In this document: one piece after another, positions 21,736 to 62,879 of the stretch
Layout: each line of letters begins with the position of its first letter
How positions within the stretch are numbered: position 1 is the first letter of the stretch
NCBI GenBank assembly: GCA_029204225.1
Contig: CM055106.1
Span: 15,885,278 to 15,949,277 of the forward strand
Direction of reading: 5' to 3'
Source: Diphasiastrum complanatum
Taxonomy: Eukaryota > Streptophyta > Lycopodiopsida > Lycopodiales > Lycopodiaceae
Length of the DNA: 64,000 nt
The notes under the pieces: generated by a model
Told to the model about the DNA's origin: nothing
Database searches by the model: none
The model's input: only the letters and a program-made list of their open reading frames with translations
Program-made: the position numbers and the translations under genes

Positions 21736-23244
21736 CAAACGAACTATAAACGACTATGAACACTAATGAAAAACGTGTAGTAATAATCAGTCGGAAACCC
21801 ACTGAAAATGACTGAAAAAATGGCTAGAAAGGGCTGAAATACGGATGACCAACACCTCTAAAATCCGGAAACAATAATCTGGAAACAATAGGGAAACCTT
21901 GAAAAACTGTTGAAGTCGAAAAAAAGTGTGAAAAACCTCTAAAGTGTGAAAAAAAATAGTAAAACTTCTGACAAACCTTTGAAGTTGTAAAAAAGACAGC
22001 CGAAAAACCGCTACAAAACCTTTAAAGTTGCTCAGACCTCCATCACTGTAAGAAATCTGTGGGATGAGTCTGATGGGCGGATTCTAGATGGGTTTCACTC
22101 AAAAAACAGTCCCTTCACCACATTCAAGAAGATCCGCTTGAAAACGAGCTGTGAGAGATCTGAAAAAAAACTGAAAATGGTGGTTTCAGGTAAGAGATGT
22201 GGGTTAAGATTTTGAAAAAAATGTCCAGACACTGCTCCCCTGTCTCTTTCGAAAGCAATAGGCAGCAGATGCTTCTATTAGGTGCGTTGGGCTGGTTGAT
22301 AATATGAAAAACGTCCAAACGCTGCTCTCCTTGCTCCTATGAAAACTAATGCACCCCGTATATGATAAAGAATGATGGCCTCTCTCTAGCGCCACAGATG
22401 AACACCTAAGAAAACAAGAAGATAAACACCTGATAAGAAGAATATTGCTTGAAGTCCTCCTTTCCTGCAAAAACGTGTGGCTGCAGGATGGCGTGGAATG
22501 CACGCTCCTCTACATCTGATGCGCTAGAAATCGATGGATAGGCCTGTGCACAAGAAGACCGGCGTTTCCTTGGCAGCCGCAGTTATCTGTATCCTCTCTT
22601 GTCCTCTCTTGCTGATGGCCGTGCTGGAAGGATAGGTGATGAAAAGATAGATAGATCAGGCCTGCTGATGGGCGTTTGAGGGCTGGAAGGATGGCGTGCT
22701 GATGGTGCGGCTGAAAATACCAGAGTGCATTGCAAAACACCTGACTAACTCTGCGCTGGAAGGATGGAATGCTCCAAGACCTCATGCGTGTGCTGATGGT
22801 GCGGTTGAAGGCGCTTGAGGGCATGTGTTGATGTAGTTGAAGGCCTCGCTTGATGGCGTGCTCCAAGACGACGGTTGAAAATGACCACTGACCCTGCAGG
22901 AGCGGCTTGCTGCTGGAAATGAACGACCGCTGTAGGCAGAACGTGGCTTATGGGCTTATGAACGTGATAGGACTTTGTCTAAACCCTGATGAGCATAAGC
23001 AATCAAAAACCCTTCCAAAACAATCAAGAAACCTCAAGGAGTGTACTATTTCACAAAACCCTCGAGGAGCCGTCGTTGCTCAAAAACCCTCAATGAACTC
23101 TCATAGAGTAGAAAACAAGCAAAGAAGGACGTTCCAAAAAACAGTAAGCAAGAAAGAAAACAACAGGTAAAAAGCAGGAACCGAGAAATGGCTTGAAAAA
23201 CCAAGGAAGAGAAACTACGAAAGTAGAGAAAGAAAAAGAAAGAG
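21736..23244 (-). other. Untranslated leader of Gypsy copy B
   Basis: Sequence between the primer-binding site and the minisatellite. It contains loosely repeated GCTGGAAGGATGG/GTGCTGATGG motifs at about 22,610-22,860. I see no convincing protein in it. Confidence 0.5.
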
Positions 23245-23258
23245 CGGCAACGGCGCCA
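23245..23258 (-). other. Primer-binding site of Gypsy copy B
   Basis: Minus-strand TGGCGCCGTTGCCG, the tRNA-Asp-type site common in Athila/Tat elements, one base inside the CCAACA that ends the 5' LTR. Confidence 0.8.
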
Positions 23259-23259
23259 A

Positions 23260-24110
23260 TGTTGGCTATTCGTATCCCCTAACTCTGGCTATGGCTCCAA
23301 CTGACAAGTGTCATGGCGGACTCCCAACTAGAACACGTTATGGCTCCGACTAGGCATTGTGGCTTTCCCAACCAATGGCTATGGCTTCCAACTAATCGAG
23401 AGGTTGAAGGATGAGAAGATCTACAGTGAGTGGGTGAGTATTTCGGGCAAGATCCACTCTTCTCTCGTTTCTCTACTTAGGAACTGACTCAAATGACGGC
23501 TTAACCTAAAAGATAAAGCCCTAAACTAAATCTCACCTCTAAGGCTTACCCTACTAGAGAATGGAGGGCCTAGATTAACTTAACCCGTTGCCAGATGAAT
23601 AACATACAATACAATGTGAATTAACACAGTACATGAAACCACACAAGGGAGAACACTCAGAGAGGATGATAGGCATGTATTGCAAATGAGGTTCTTCTTC
23701 AAAATGGACTGTTCCACTCCTATATATACTTGAAGTGGTGGTCACTTACAAAAAGGCACTATGGGACAAATAGACCACGTAGGCTTAACTTGGTACCATG
23801 GGACAAACCCCCAATGGACCATAAACAATTGAACTAACTTAAGTTGAACTTATTCAGAGTTCCAATCTTCTAGACTTAGGCTTAGAACTAAACAACTTTA
23901 AGCCGTTACAAGATGGCGCAAAGGCCTAAACTTGACTGATCCAGTTCTAGGCTTCAATCATGCAACCACAAAGCCATAAAATCAAGAAAGGCCATTTGTC
24001 TAGGAATGCAATTTAAAGTAGCATATATCTATACGGTCCTCTAGTCAAAGTTTTGTAAATTGCCAGAAGCATCTATTGGGGCAATTTTAATCCAATAAAC
24101 TCAAAGTTGC
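23260..24110 (-). repeat. 5' LTR of Gypsy copy B (outer edge approximate)
   Basis: Begins on the plus strand as TGTTGGCTATTCG, i.e. minus-strand LTR ending CCAACA next to the primer-binding site. The outer edge is a guess because no second LTR could be aligned. Confidence 0.5.
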
Positions 24111-25130
24111 CACTGTTTCATTGTTAAAAGTGCAAAACTTTTTTAAATTTCTTGATGAATTTTTTCAAACCTTAAAAATCTACAAAACCTTGCTTGTTGA
24201 GCCAAAGGCATTATACTCGCAAACCCCATGGCTTTATGGATGGGACACTACAAGAACAACAAAGCTATTGATGGAACAATGGAATAGGCATTTTATGATG
24301 TAGTAAAAGATCAATTATCACATACATACATAAATTCATTATTAAGCTATGAAAATTCTTGGCCTCTATGTCCTTGGCAGACATTTCTCTAGCTAGACCT
24401 TCTACTATACGTAGAACATCAACACTGGCTCATGCTTCAAGACTCAAACATTCTCATAGATAGTAAGGCACCTCTTCCAATCCTAATTTATCCAATAAAT
24501 GCACCCATGAAAACACAAGCATTATTGAGAATTGCAGCAAGACTAGAAGGAGGGGGAGGAGCACTATGAAAGCAAACACAGAGCACCATGATGTCGTTAG
24601 GTCATTTATCTTTAGGACATGCCTACAAACTACTTGCAAGAGGTGTAGTTACATCATTCATATTGTCTTCAATAGCAAGATGTTGTGAGACATAGATGCT
24701 GGATTTCCTTAACACTCTAATCCAATTTTTAATCCAGTAGTACTCGTGTTATTGCACAGTCTGCAAAAACATATGTGAAAAGTTAACAGTCAGGTCGATA
24801 ACAAATCGGTCGTAATTCATTTGATTTGTACATGCTACTTATTGAATTCAAATCTACAGTATTATTGCGTTCAGTATTATGTTAGAATGAATGTATGATT
24901 TTATGATGAACTGTTGTCTCATTTCGATCTCTTATAGTTTTGTTTGATCTATCGAACACTTTGTGCGTATCAATACTTCTACTCTATCTATGTTTGTCTA
25001 CGTAATCAGTCTCATAGATTCTAATGATTTATGCTATTGTCAACACATCATGTTACCAGAACGATTTGGGGAATGAAGCATGAGTGATCAATTTCTTGCT
25101 TGTGTCATTTGGGACATGAGCATAGGTAGT
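24111..25130. other. No feature recognised
   Basis: AT-rich spacer with no coding or repeat signature that I could support. Confidence 0.4.
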
Positions 25131-25905
25131 GCATCTCAAGAATCTTAATGCTTCATGTTCTCGACAGTAAGAAGAATTATGTCTGTAAACTCCACAAGAC
25201 ACTTTATGGCTTGAAACAATAAGCAAGAGCTTGGTTTCAGAGGATTAGCGCATTCCTCATCCAACATGGTCAGTACAACATTCTTTCATTATCATCACCG
25301 TGTATATCGACGACACGTTGTTTTTCAGCAACAATACCGCTCAGGTGAAGGATGCTAAACATATGTTGTCTTTTGAATTCAATATGACCAAACTGTGTGA
25401 GGCTCATTATTGTCTAGTCAAATCCACCAAGAAAGAGAGAGACGGTTGATCTACATTACTCAACAAATGTATCTTCATAACACTCTTATCAGATACAATT
25501 TGATTAATTACAAATAACTCACTCACCAATGGATCCAAGCCTGCAACAGTCGAGGGACCAATCTCCTCAGACAAAACAGGAAAATGATCAAATGAGAGAG
25601 TATCCATATCAGTCAATACTTGGCTCTCTCATGTGTGCAATGGTATGTACAGGACTTAACATTGCTTTTGCAATCAGCTCACTAAGCCAATTCATGGCCA
25701 ATCCTGGTATAATCCATTGAAAGACTCTTATAAGAGTCATGAAATACATTCGAGTTACAACAGACCTATGCATCTGCTATGGACAAGTTAACAACAACAA
25801 TCTTTATCGGCTAAGTGGATATTCAGATGCAAAATGGGGAGGAGACGTAGATACTTATAAATCCACGTCTGGATTTACATTCTTCTTCAACGGCGGTCCT
25901 TGGCT
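25131..25905 (+). pseudogene. Copia RT-RNase H fragment
   Basis: Plus-strand translation in shifting frames gives KLHKTLYGLKQ, a YIDDTLFFSNN catalytic box, SILGSLMCAMVCTGLNIAFAIS and YSDAKWGGDVDTYKSTSGF, in the order of Copia RT then RNase H. It stops abruptly after the GFTFFFNGGPW segment, where opposite-strand integrase begins. Confidence 0.75.
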
Positions 25906-26180
25906 TTGGCAATACTCTTTGAATTCAGTAGCGATACACTTTCCACCGTTGTCAGACCTCAGGGTTTTGATCCTTTTATCAATTTCTTTTTATGCACGCT
26001 TCTTGAAGATTTTGAAGCAATTGAAAGCTTCGGATTTCTTCTTGATAAAGTAAACCATTGTCCTTATGAAAAATTCATCAATAAAAGTAATAAAATACTT
26101 TGCATCCTTCAATGAAGCATTCTGCATTGGGCCACAAATATCCATTTGGGCCCTTTTTGAACTCAAAGAGGGCCTCTTCC
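25906..26180 (-). pseudogene. Copia integrase fragment
   Basis: Minus-strand translation, with frame slips, shows an IKTLRSDNGGK-like segment (second catalytic Asp), ITFIDEFF and a CGPMQNASLKDAKYF-like segment, from Copia integrase. Orientation is opposite to the adjoining RT fragment. Confidence 0.6.
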
Positions 26181-26356
26181 TTGCCTAAACATGTTTGCTA
26201 ATTAGGATTAATTAGTTCATTAATCGTCCTATGTGGCAGCTCACCCTGGGTTTATCATGGATTAACTTCTATTTTAATAGGCTTCACTTAGGCCTAGCAT
26301 AATATAGCAAGGACACATAATTTTAATGTAGTCTAAAATCTCAAATCTAATATAAT

Positions 26357-27092
26357 AGCCGTTTTTTCAAGCCCTTCAAAATTGATTTTTTATTGCTGAG
26401 AATAAGTGAAAAGGGGGCCCAATATTTCCTTGGGCCCCCATTTTGCAAAAAAAAATTGAAAAAAAAAATGGGGGGAGGGGTATGGGAGTACATACCCCCC
26501 CTCCCCCACCCCCCACTCCCACGCCCCCTTTCCCTTTCTCTCCCTTCCCCGGGGCCAGCTGGCCCATCTCGCTCTCCAGCCATCACTCCGGGCCACTGGC
26601 CCTGGTCGGTGCGCAAGGCCCGGAGGGCCCCACATAAACCCCCCCCCCCCCCCTCCCTCATTGTACTTTGCAATGAGGGAGGGGGGGTGTGATGGCATCG
26701 CGCTCCCACCCATCTCCGCGGCCCCAAGTGGGCAGAGCGTGCTCGCTCTGCCCACTTGGGGCCACGGAGATGGGTGGGAGCGCGGTGGGCGCGCAATGCC
26801 ATCACAGCCCCCCTCCCTCGGGGGTTTATGTGGGGCCCTCCGGGCCTTGCGCACCGACCAGGGCCAACGGCCCGGAGTGATGATTGGAGAGCAAGACGGG
26901 CCAGCTGGCCCCGGGGAAGGGAGAGAAAGGGAAAGGGGGCGTGGGGGGCGTACCATGGGTACAAGAGAGGGGGAGTATGTACTCCCTTACCCCTCCCCCC
27001 ATTTTTTTTTCAAATTTTTTTTGCAAAATGAGGGCCGAACGAAATATTGGCTAAGCGATAAAAATCAATTTTGAAGGGCTTGAAAAAACGGT
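26357..27092. repeat. GC-rich long inverted repeat (hairpin) of ~740 bp
   Basis: Left arm 26357-26739 and right arm 26744-27092 are reverse complements over nearly their whole length. Outermost arms read CCGTTTTTTCAAGCCCTTC and its complement, the middle carries long G/C runs, and the centre is GGGCAGAGCG-TGCT-CGCTCTGCCC. By eye arm identity is about 90 percent, with a short extra segment around 26641-26675 in the left arm and a ~10-base extra in the right. Local GC is far above the surroundings. Long open frames across it are composition artefacts. Confidence 0.9.
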
Positions 27093-27289
27093 TATATTTT
27101 TATTTAAAATTCAAATTTGAGTCTTGTCCTATCATCATTACTACGGGTTGAGCAAGTAGGGTTAGAGGAGGGTTAATGGCTGGGTTAGAATTTGAGATCT
27201 ATTTTATACCATTGGATGTGCCATGTCATATGGACCACTTCATCTCAATTGTCACTCTCTTATTGGTACACATGTCGTCATTAACACTA

Positions 27290-27340
27290 ATTATAATTAG
27301 TGAAGAGGCCCTTTTTGAGTCCAAAAAGGGCCCTAATGTG
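27290..27340 (+). pseudogene. Small Copia integrase scrap, inverted copy of 26155-26200
   Basis: GAGGCCCTTTTTGAGTCCAAAAAGGGCCC here is close to the reverse complement of the text at 26153-26177. The two scraps flank the GC-rich hairpin in opposite orientation. Confidence 0.5.
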
Positions 27341-27639
27341 TATGTACAATATCTAACAATCCTCTAGCAAAATGCTAATGACTTGATCTAAAAGGTTTCC
27401 TAGCCTACATATCGATTATACAGTCTTGACTTTCCTATCTGGATAGTCAAGATCAAGTGCAATAGATTGCTTAGACATATGTTCTACAAAAGAATGATTT
27501 AAGTGACCAAGTCTATAATGCCAAAGTCAATTTTTATTGATTTGTACATAAGTACTAAGAGCCTGATTAGAAGCAAAAAAGCAATGAATTAATTTGTACA
27601 AGTATCTATGCCTCTTTCCGAGTGCTAGGATCTTGTTTG

Positions 27640-28620
27640 TCCTATCGACTACCTTACATTGATCTTTTAAATTCTACTTTGTGTCCTAAATCTGTAATTC
27701 TGCTAACAGAGAGCAGGTTTTTTGAAAGATTTCGTACATGAAAGACACTTGAAAGTAGTTTAGATTGATCATTTGCAAAGCTTAATCTTACTATATCTTC
27801 ACCTCTGATAGCTTGTGTGTTATTGTCACCCAAGTGAAGAAAGTTCTTGGTATTGTAAGCCATATTTTCGAAACAGTCGATATGGCTGACCCCTTTGTTG
27901 TTGTTCTTGGCTTGTAGTATACGGCAATCTTGAATCTCATGGTTGGTTCTTTTGCAGTATCTACAGAACATCTTTTTCTTGGTTGGCGGCTTCAACTACT
28001 CTTGACGATTCTGTGTCGACTTCTGTGGCGTTGAGCCTCTCTTCTTCTGCTTGTTCGAAATTTTTATTGGTGTATAAAGCATGAGAGTCGACAGTAGAGG
28101 AACTGGAGGGTTCGTTCCTTCTTGTCTCTTTTTGCAGCAGCATCGTAATGACTCATGATAGAGTCAGGTCTTGGTGTGTAATGATCATCACCACCCAGTT
28201 ATCATATGATATTGACAAGTTTGAAGGCAGTGTCATTAATGTGTCTTGATCGTCTATGACAGATCCGACAGTGGCCATTTGTTGTAGCAGGTTCTTGAAC
28301 TTGTTGATGTGATTCTGTAGGGAATCGTCGTTTGTCATCTTGAGGGAGAAGAATTTTCTCCTGAGATGTAGTTTGGAAGCTACATCGCGCACTTTGTACA
28401 GGGTGCTCAAGATGTCCCAAACTTCCTTGGAGGTCTAAGCTTCAAATACATGGCTGATTTGTGTGTCTGAAATATTGAGGATGATCGGCGCAAAGGCCTT
28501 GCCATCCTTTAGCTTCCATTGGTAGATTGCAGCGTCATCTGCTTCGGGTCTTGTCTCTGCACCTGTGACAACATCATACAATTCATTGGCCATTAGCACA
28601 ATTTTCATCTTTAATTTTCA
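27640..28620 (-). pseudogene. Copia gag-protease fragment
   Basis: Minus-strand order: gag with LHLRRKFFSLKMTNDDSL and a HINKFKNLLQQM helix (28410-28153), then a zinc knuckle CRYCKRTNHEIQDC, then SSVFHVRNLSKNLLSVSRIT, the usual protease C-terminal landmark. Stops and frame slips separate the parts. A matching primer-binding site lies upstream at 28.89 kb, so this is the 5' half of a minus-strand Copia element. Confidence 0.75.
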
Positions 28621-28882
28621 TAGATGGTAATTAGATCCATCAAGCTTGTCCATGATGGGACTGGCTTTCCCTTGGGAATCCATGTGGAATTTAATCTAGG
28701 TGATAGTGATAACTATCAGTGACTTAAGAATGAAAATCTAATGCGATTTACAGAGCAAGAAAACAATTGTTCTATCGGATGATAGAACCAGGTTCTATGG
28801 AAAGCTTATCAGGCTATAACAATAGCTCTGATATAAAACTGCATCAATTACAATGTAGGTATCAGATTAAGGAATCATATAA

Positions 28883-28894
28883 GCTCTGATACCA
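28883..28894 (-). other. Primer-binding site of the minus-strand Copia
   Basis: Minus-strand TGGTATCAGAGC, complementary to initiator tRNA-Met, directly inside an LTR whose end reads CCCTGACA. Confidence 0.85.
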
Positions 28895-29490
28895 TGTCAG
28901 GGAATGGATACGTGGTGGACTGACAGGTCGAACAATCGGATCGGAACTATCCTACTACCACACAAAAGCGGTGGTTGACTGATTTCCTCGGTGCGTGCAC
29001 TACTACAACAGTAGGTGAACACAAAACAGAGTTTGAATGCAAAGTTGTTTGTGGAAGGGAAAGAGCAAACAATCAGACAAAGCAGTAAGAAAGTCAGACA
29101 ATAAGCGAAATAACAAAACATACAATACTAACAAAGACTTTGACCACAAAAGCAAGACAATGATTGATTCCGATTAATGTATATCGTTGCGCCATCTAAA
29201 GTAGACCGTGGCGGCTGTTGTCATTGTCCAAGTAGTTGCACATTGGGTGTGAGAGGGCTTCGATTGTTCGGAGTCGAGCGTGTTGCTGCCGATAGTCAAT
29301 TAAGTCGAGATAGTCATTTGACGGTTTCCGACGATAGTCGATTGACTCGACAAGTCAAGCATTCACGATAAGTTGGCCAACTCAGACAAGTCGAGTAGCT
29401 TCGACAAGTTGGACTGTCAGTCTCTTGCATGTCTTCGATAATAGAGTATTTATACAGACTGTGAGACAATGCATGTAAACCTACAGCAAT
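28895..29490 (-). repeat. 5' LTR of the minus-strand Copia (outer edge approximate)
   Basis: Starts on the plus strand with TGTCAGGGAATGG. A minus-strand TATAAATA near 29,447-29,454 could be the U3 promoter, so the true outer edge may lie beyond 29,490. Confidence 0.5.
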
Positions 29491-29599
29491 ATGAATGAAA
29501 TTAGATTAACATGGGATTTAGAAGAGTAGAGGAACAAATCCACCATCTTGCCCATTCAGATACTGCTTCTAGATAAAATAATACAACATTTGGTAGTTC

Positions 29600-30660
29600 A
29601 TCATCTACTTCTGTAATAACTGGGGTTGATTGTATCCCTGAAGCATGATCGGCAAGATAATGTCGTTTACCCTTTCAAACCACAACTTGAAAATCAAACT
29701 CATTTAGTAAAAGTAACCATCTTGCAAAGCGTTATGTATTGCATGTCTTGCTCACTAAATACAACAAATGTTGAAGATCTGTATAAAATGCGAAATGCAT
29801 TGCCATTAAATAATGTCAATCTTTCTTAACAAAAAATACCATAGCCAAAGAAAGCTTCACGCTCTATTGTGGAATAGTTGACTTCAGTATCATTTAGTTG
29901 ACGACTAGCAAATCTGATAGAAAAATCTTTCTTATATTCAATAGGTTGAGTTAACACTGAGTCAATAGCATATTTTGACGCATCAATATGCACATGAAAT
30001 TTGATCATCCAAATTAGGCGCTCGTAATATTGGTGCAAAAGTTAAGGCTTTCTTTAATTTTTTAAACGACTCCAATGTCTCAATTGTCCAAATTGGCACA
30101 ATAGTCAACTTGTATAAAGGTCATGCTAGATCTGTGAAGAACAAGATAAAGATTCAATAATAGTTTGCATGACTCATAACAATATAAATTCTTCGAATAG
30201 TGCCTGGAGGAGGTAAATCCATAATGATTCTGATTTTGTAACGATCTATAGCAATGTTGTGTCTAAAAATAACATGGCCTAGAAAAATCTCGTGGGTAAT
30301 CCAAATCTGACACTTTTCTAGATTCAAAGAAATCTAGTACTACCAACATTGTTCAAGCACTTTTTTCAGATGTTCCAAATGTTGTCTCCAAACCATGGAC
30401 TCCAAAGTCATCCAAATATATTTTTTCAATGAATTTTTGCAAATATTCCTTGAAAGCAAACTGCATCACTCACTGAAAAGTACTTGGTGTGTTACATAGC
30501 CCAAACTACATAACCTATAAGCATAAGTTTTCCATTCTGTTGCAAAAGCATTTTTGTGTAGAGGTGCAATTTTGACTTGGTTGTATCCACTGAATCCATC
30601 TAAAAAAACTATATGCTTTGGCATCAGTTTTTGTTTTTTAATGAAAAAAAAGGAGGTGCC
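29600..30660 (-). pseudogene. Ty3/Gypsy RT-RNase H fragment
   Basis: The clearest part is 30038-29826, with FHVHIDASKYAIDSVLTQ and FASRQLNDTEVNYSTIEREA of Gypsy RNase H. Upstream, to about 30,640, minus-strand RT text is still readable in broken frames (GFSGYN-like and LEHLKKVLEQC-like segments). It is older and more decayed than copies A and B. Confidence 0.65.
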
Positions 30661-30747
30661 TCACATAACTTGATTTTTGTTGCCTCCTTTTTTTCCCAAA
30701 ATTTTTATATACACCTTCCGGGATGCGGAATGTGCAGGTAAAAAACA

Positions 30748-30782
30748 TTTACATGACCTTCCGCGCAAAAGGTCATGTAAAG
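30748..30782. repeat. Short perfect hairpin
   Basis: TTTACATGACCTT and AAGGTCATGTAAA form a 13-base stem separated by CCGCGCAAA-type loop sequence. Confidence 0.6.
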
Positions 30783-30983
30783 AAAATCTACTACAAACAA
30801 TGGAAAAAAAGTAAAAGTAAAAATAAATTCACGCAACAAAAGGTCACCTTCTCAGCCATTCCGCCTCGGGCTACCGCCCTCGGCCGAAGGCCCTTCCCCG
30901 GCAAAATGGCCTCGAAGGGTGCCCTTCCCCCATGACAGCAACATGGTAATTTGTTCTTACAAAGAGAACAAAAGGGTGGGGGG

Positions 30984-30984
<1 letters not shown>

Positions 30985-31031
<47 letters not shown>

Positions 31032-31056
31032 GATGATGATGATGATGATGATGAGC
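30985..31056. repeat. (GA)n followed by (GAT)n microsatellite
   Basis: About 20 GA units run into about nine GAT units. Confidence 0.9.
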
Positions 31057-32166
31057 TTCTTATGTTGCAATATAGGCACACTGCAGGATATTTGCTTAGG
31101 GACCTTCGCCCTCGCACTTAGTCATTACTTCTTCTTCTACTACTACTACAGCTTGTTCTTCTTCTTCTTTTTGCTAATTTCTTTATAGCTAATTTCTGTG
31201 CCTTGTAGCAACTAAGAGTGCATCGCAAAATGAATCTGGCAAGGTGAAAAAGAAACTTTATTATAGTCATTCATCTCAGAGATGAGTCTCTGAAAGTAAG
31301 CACTGTGATGGTTCGTAATAGTAAGTTAATCTGAACTGAATGTTGTGTTATTTGTCATACTAACTTCAGTTTGAGGAAAACCTTGTAAATGAAGACAGCA
31401 TAGGATGTATGTTGTGAGGCTTTTGGAGCAATCAATGGATTCCAGCTCTAGTAGAAAGCGAGGAAGGTGTCAATAGTAGTTCGATTTTTTGTTTAGACAG
31501 AGAAGTACTCGAAGCCAAAGAGCACAATCTTACTCTTGATGCCAACTAAGTATCTCGTTCTCAAAAGCATGGCCTTGTACTTGATTTGGCGGTCATATCC
31601 ATTGCCAACGATGAACGAAGAATGGAATTTAATGTAATAGCAAAAACTGAACTGCAAAGCTACAACCAACAAAGTACACATGGAATTTTCTGATAACTTT
31701 ATCAAACTGAGCATGGAGTTCCATGCAGTATATCTAATGTCAATCAAATAATCAATTAAACAAATATCATGCTTGATGCCTACCACACACAGGTAGGATC
31801 CGTTGATAATTAGCAGCACCTTGACCTTTACCAGTTGTTGCATTGAGTTTCCCTTTCTTTCAATTACTTCCTTTCACTCACCAAGCATCAACTTAGGACT
31901 GTAGTTTCTTGATGGCAAAAATCAAACAGATTCTTACAGCATCTTCTTTGAAATTCTCAGAGGACTTCAGAATGCATTGTAAGAGCTTTGTAAAGTCTCA
32001 AAACTGGATGGAGGCCTCATCTATCAGAATTCAAAACCACCATTTACGTATGGCATTTTTGGACGATGTACATAGTACATAGCATCTCTTTTATCACTAA
32101 AAAAAAAGACTTATTTTAGGAAACTGATCATCATTTAAATCAGCTGACATGCTTTGGTCCAATAAA
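31057..32166 (-). other. Downstream of the GRDP gene, no other gene recognised
   Basis: Would hold the 3' untranslated region of the minus-strand GRDP gene. The open frame 31493-31843 (minus) has no family motif. Confidence 0.4.
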
Positions 32167-62253
<30,087 letters not shown>

Positions 62254-62740
62254 CCCTGTGAGCTAACTGTTTGCCACACGTAGAGTCATGGCTTCACCTT
62301 GAGGCTCAAATCTTAGGAATAACTGATCCTCACAAATTCTACACAAAACAGTCCTTGATCTCGAAGAGAAAAAATGGTCTTCAAATCGCATGCTGCCCTT
62401 TGATCTACAAAAGGCTCTCTCCCTTTCACTTCCTGTAAACTAGATCACCGATCTTCTGGCAGCAACAACTTCGCAGTAACGTAGTGAAAAAACTAAAGCT
62501 TTATACATGTCTCCCGGATTTATGACTTTTAAACCAAATACCCACATCATTAAACCTTTCCAAAAACCTGCTTTAAAGCAGGATAAGCCAAATCAAAGTT
62601 AAGCACAACTGCAGCAAATAGACAAATCACTGCCTTCGTGACAAAAAGTTTCCAAAAACCACCTTTCATGCAGAATGTGCCGAAACAAAGTGAACTACAA
62701 CTGCAGCAGATGATAACAGATCACATTGTGCAGAGTGACT
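62254..62740 (-). promoter_or_regulatory. Upstream region of the GRDP gene
   Basis: Would contain the 5' untranslated region and promoter. I could not fix a TATA box or transcription start by eye. Confidence 0.3.
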
Positions 62741-62871
62741 AGGCAATAATCCTCGCAGTAGTCACAGTAACCCTTCTAGCAAATCATGCACTAAATCCAT
62801 ACATGAAGGCAATAATCCTTGCAGTAGTCACAGTAACCCTTCTAGCAAATCATGCACTAAATCCATACATG
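62741..62871. repeat. 66-bp tandem duplication upstream of the GRDP gene
   Basis: AGGCAATAATCCTCGCAGTA to CTAAATCCATACATGA is repeated immediately (second copy from 62807) with one C-to-T difference. It lies about 490 bases upstream of the start codon. Confidence 0.95.
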
Positions 62872-62879
62872 AAAAAAAA

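Larger units (their letters stand above)
17123..24110 (-). mobile_element. Tat/Athila-like Ty3/Gypsy retrotransposon, deletion derivative copy B
   Basis: From high to low coordinate: 5' LTR ending at 23260, TGGCGCC-type primer-binding site, leader, TGACTCG minisatellite, then directly RT, RNase H, integrase C-terminal part and ORF-X. Gag and protease are absent, as is the integrase zinc finger and most of its core. ORF-X and the minisatellite match copy A, so the two copies have complementary deletions. Several frame breaks make it non-autonomous. The 3' LTR and the outer edge of the 5' LTR are not fixed. Confidence 0.8.

Noticed and set aside
26347-27074. Several overlapping open frames of 60-205 codons on both strands
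   Set aside because: They are by-products of the GC-rich inverted repeat: low-complexity Pro/Gly/Arg text, present in mirrored form on both arms, with no family motif.
31493-31843. 116-codon minus-strand open frame downstream of GRDP
   Set aside because: No recognisable motif or splice context; likely chance frame in the 3' flank.
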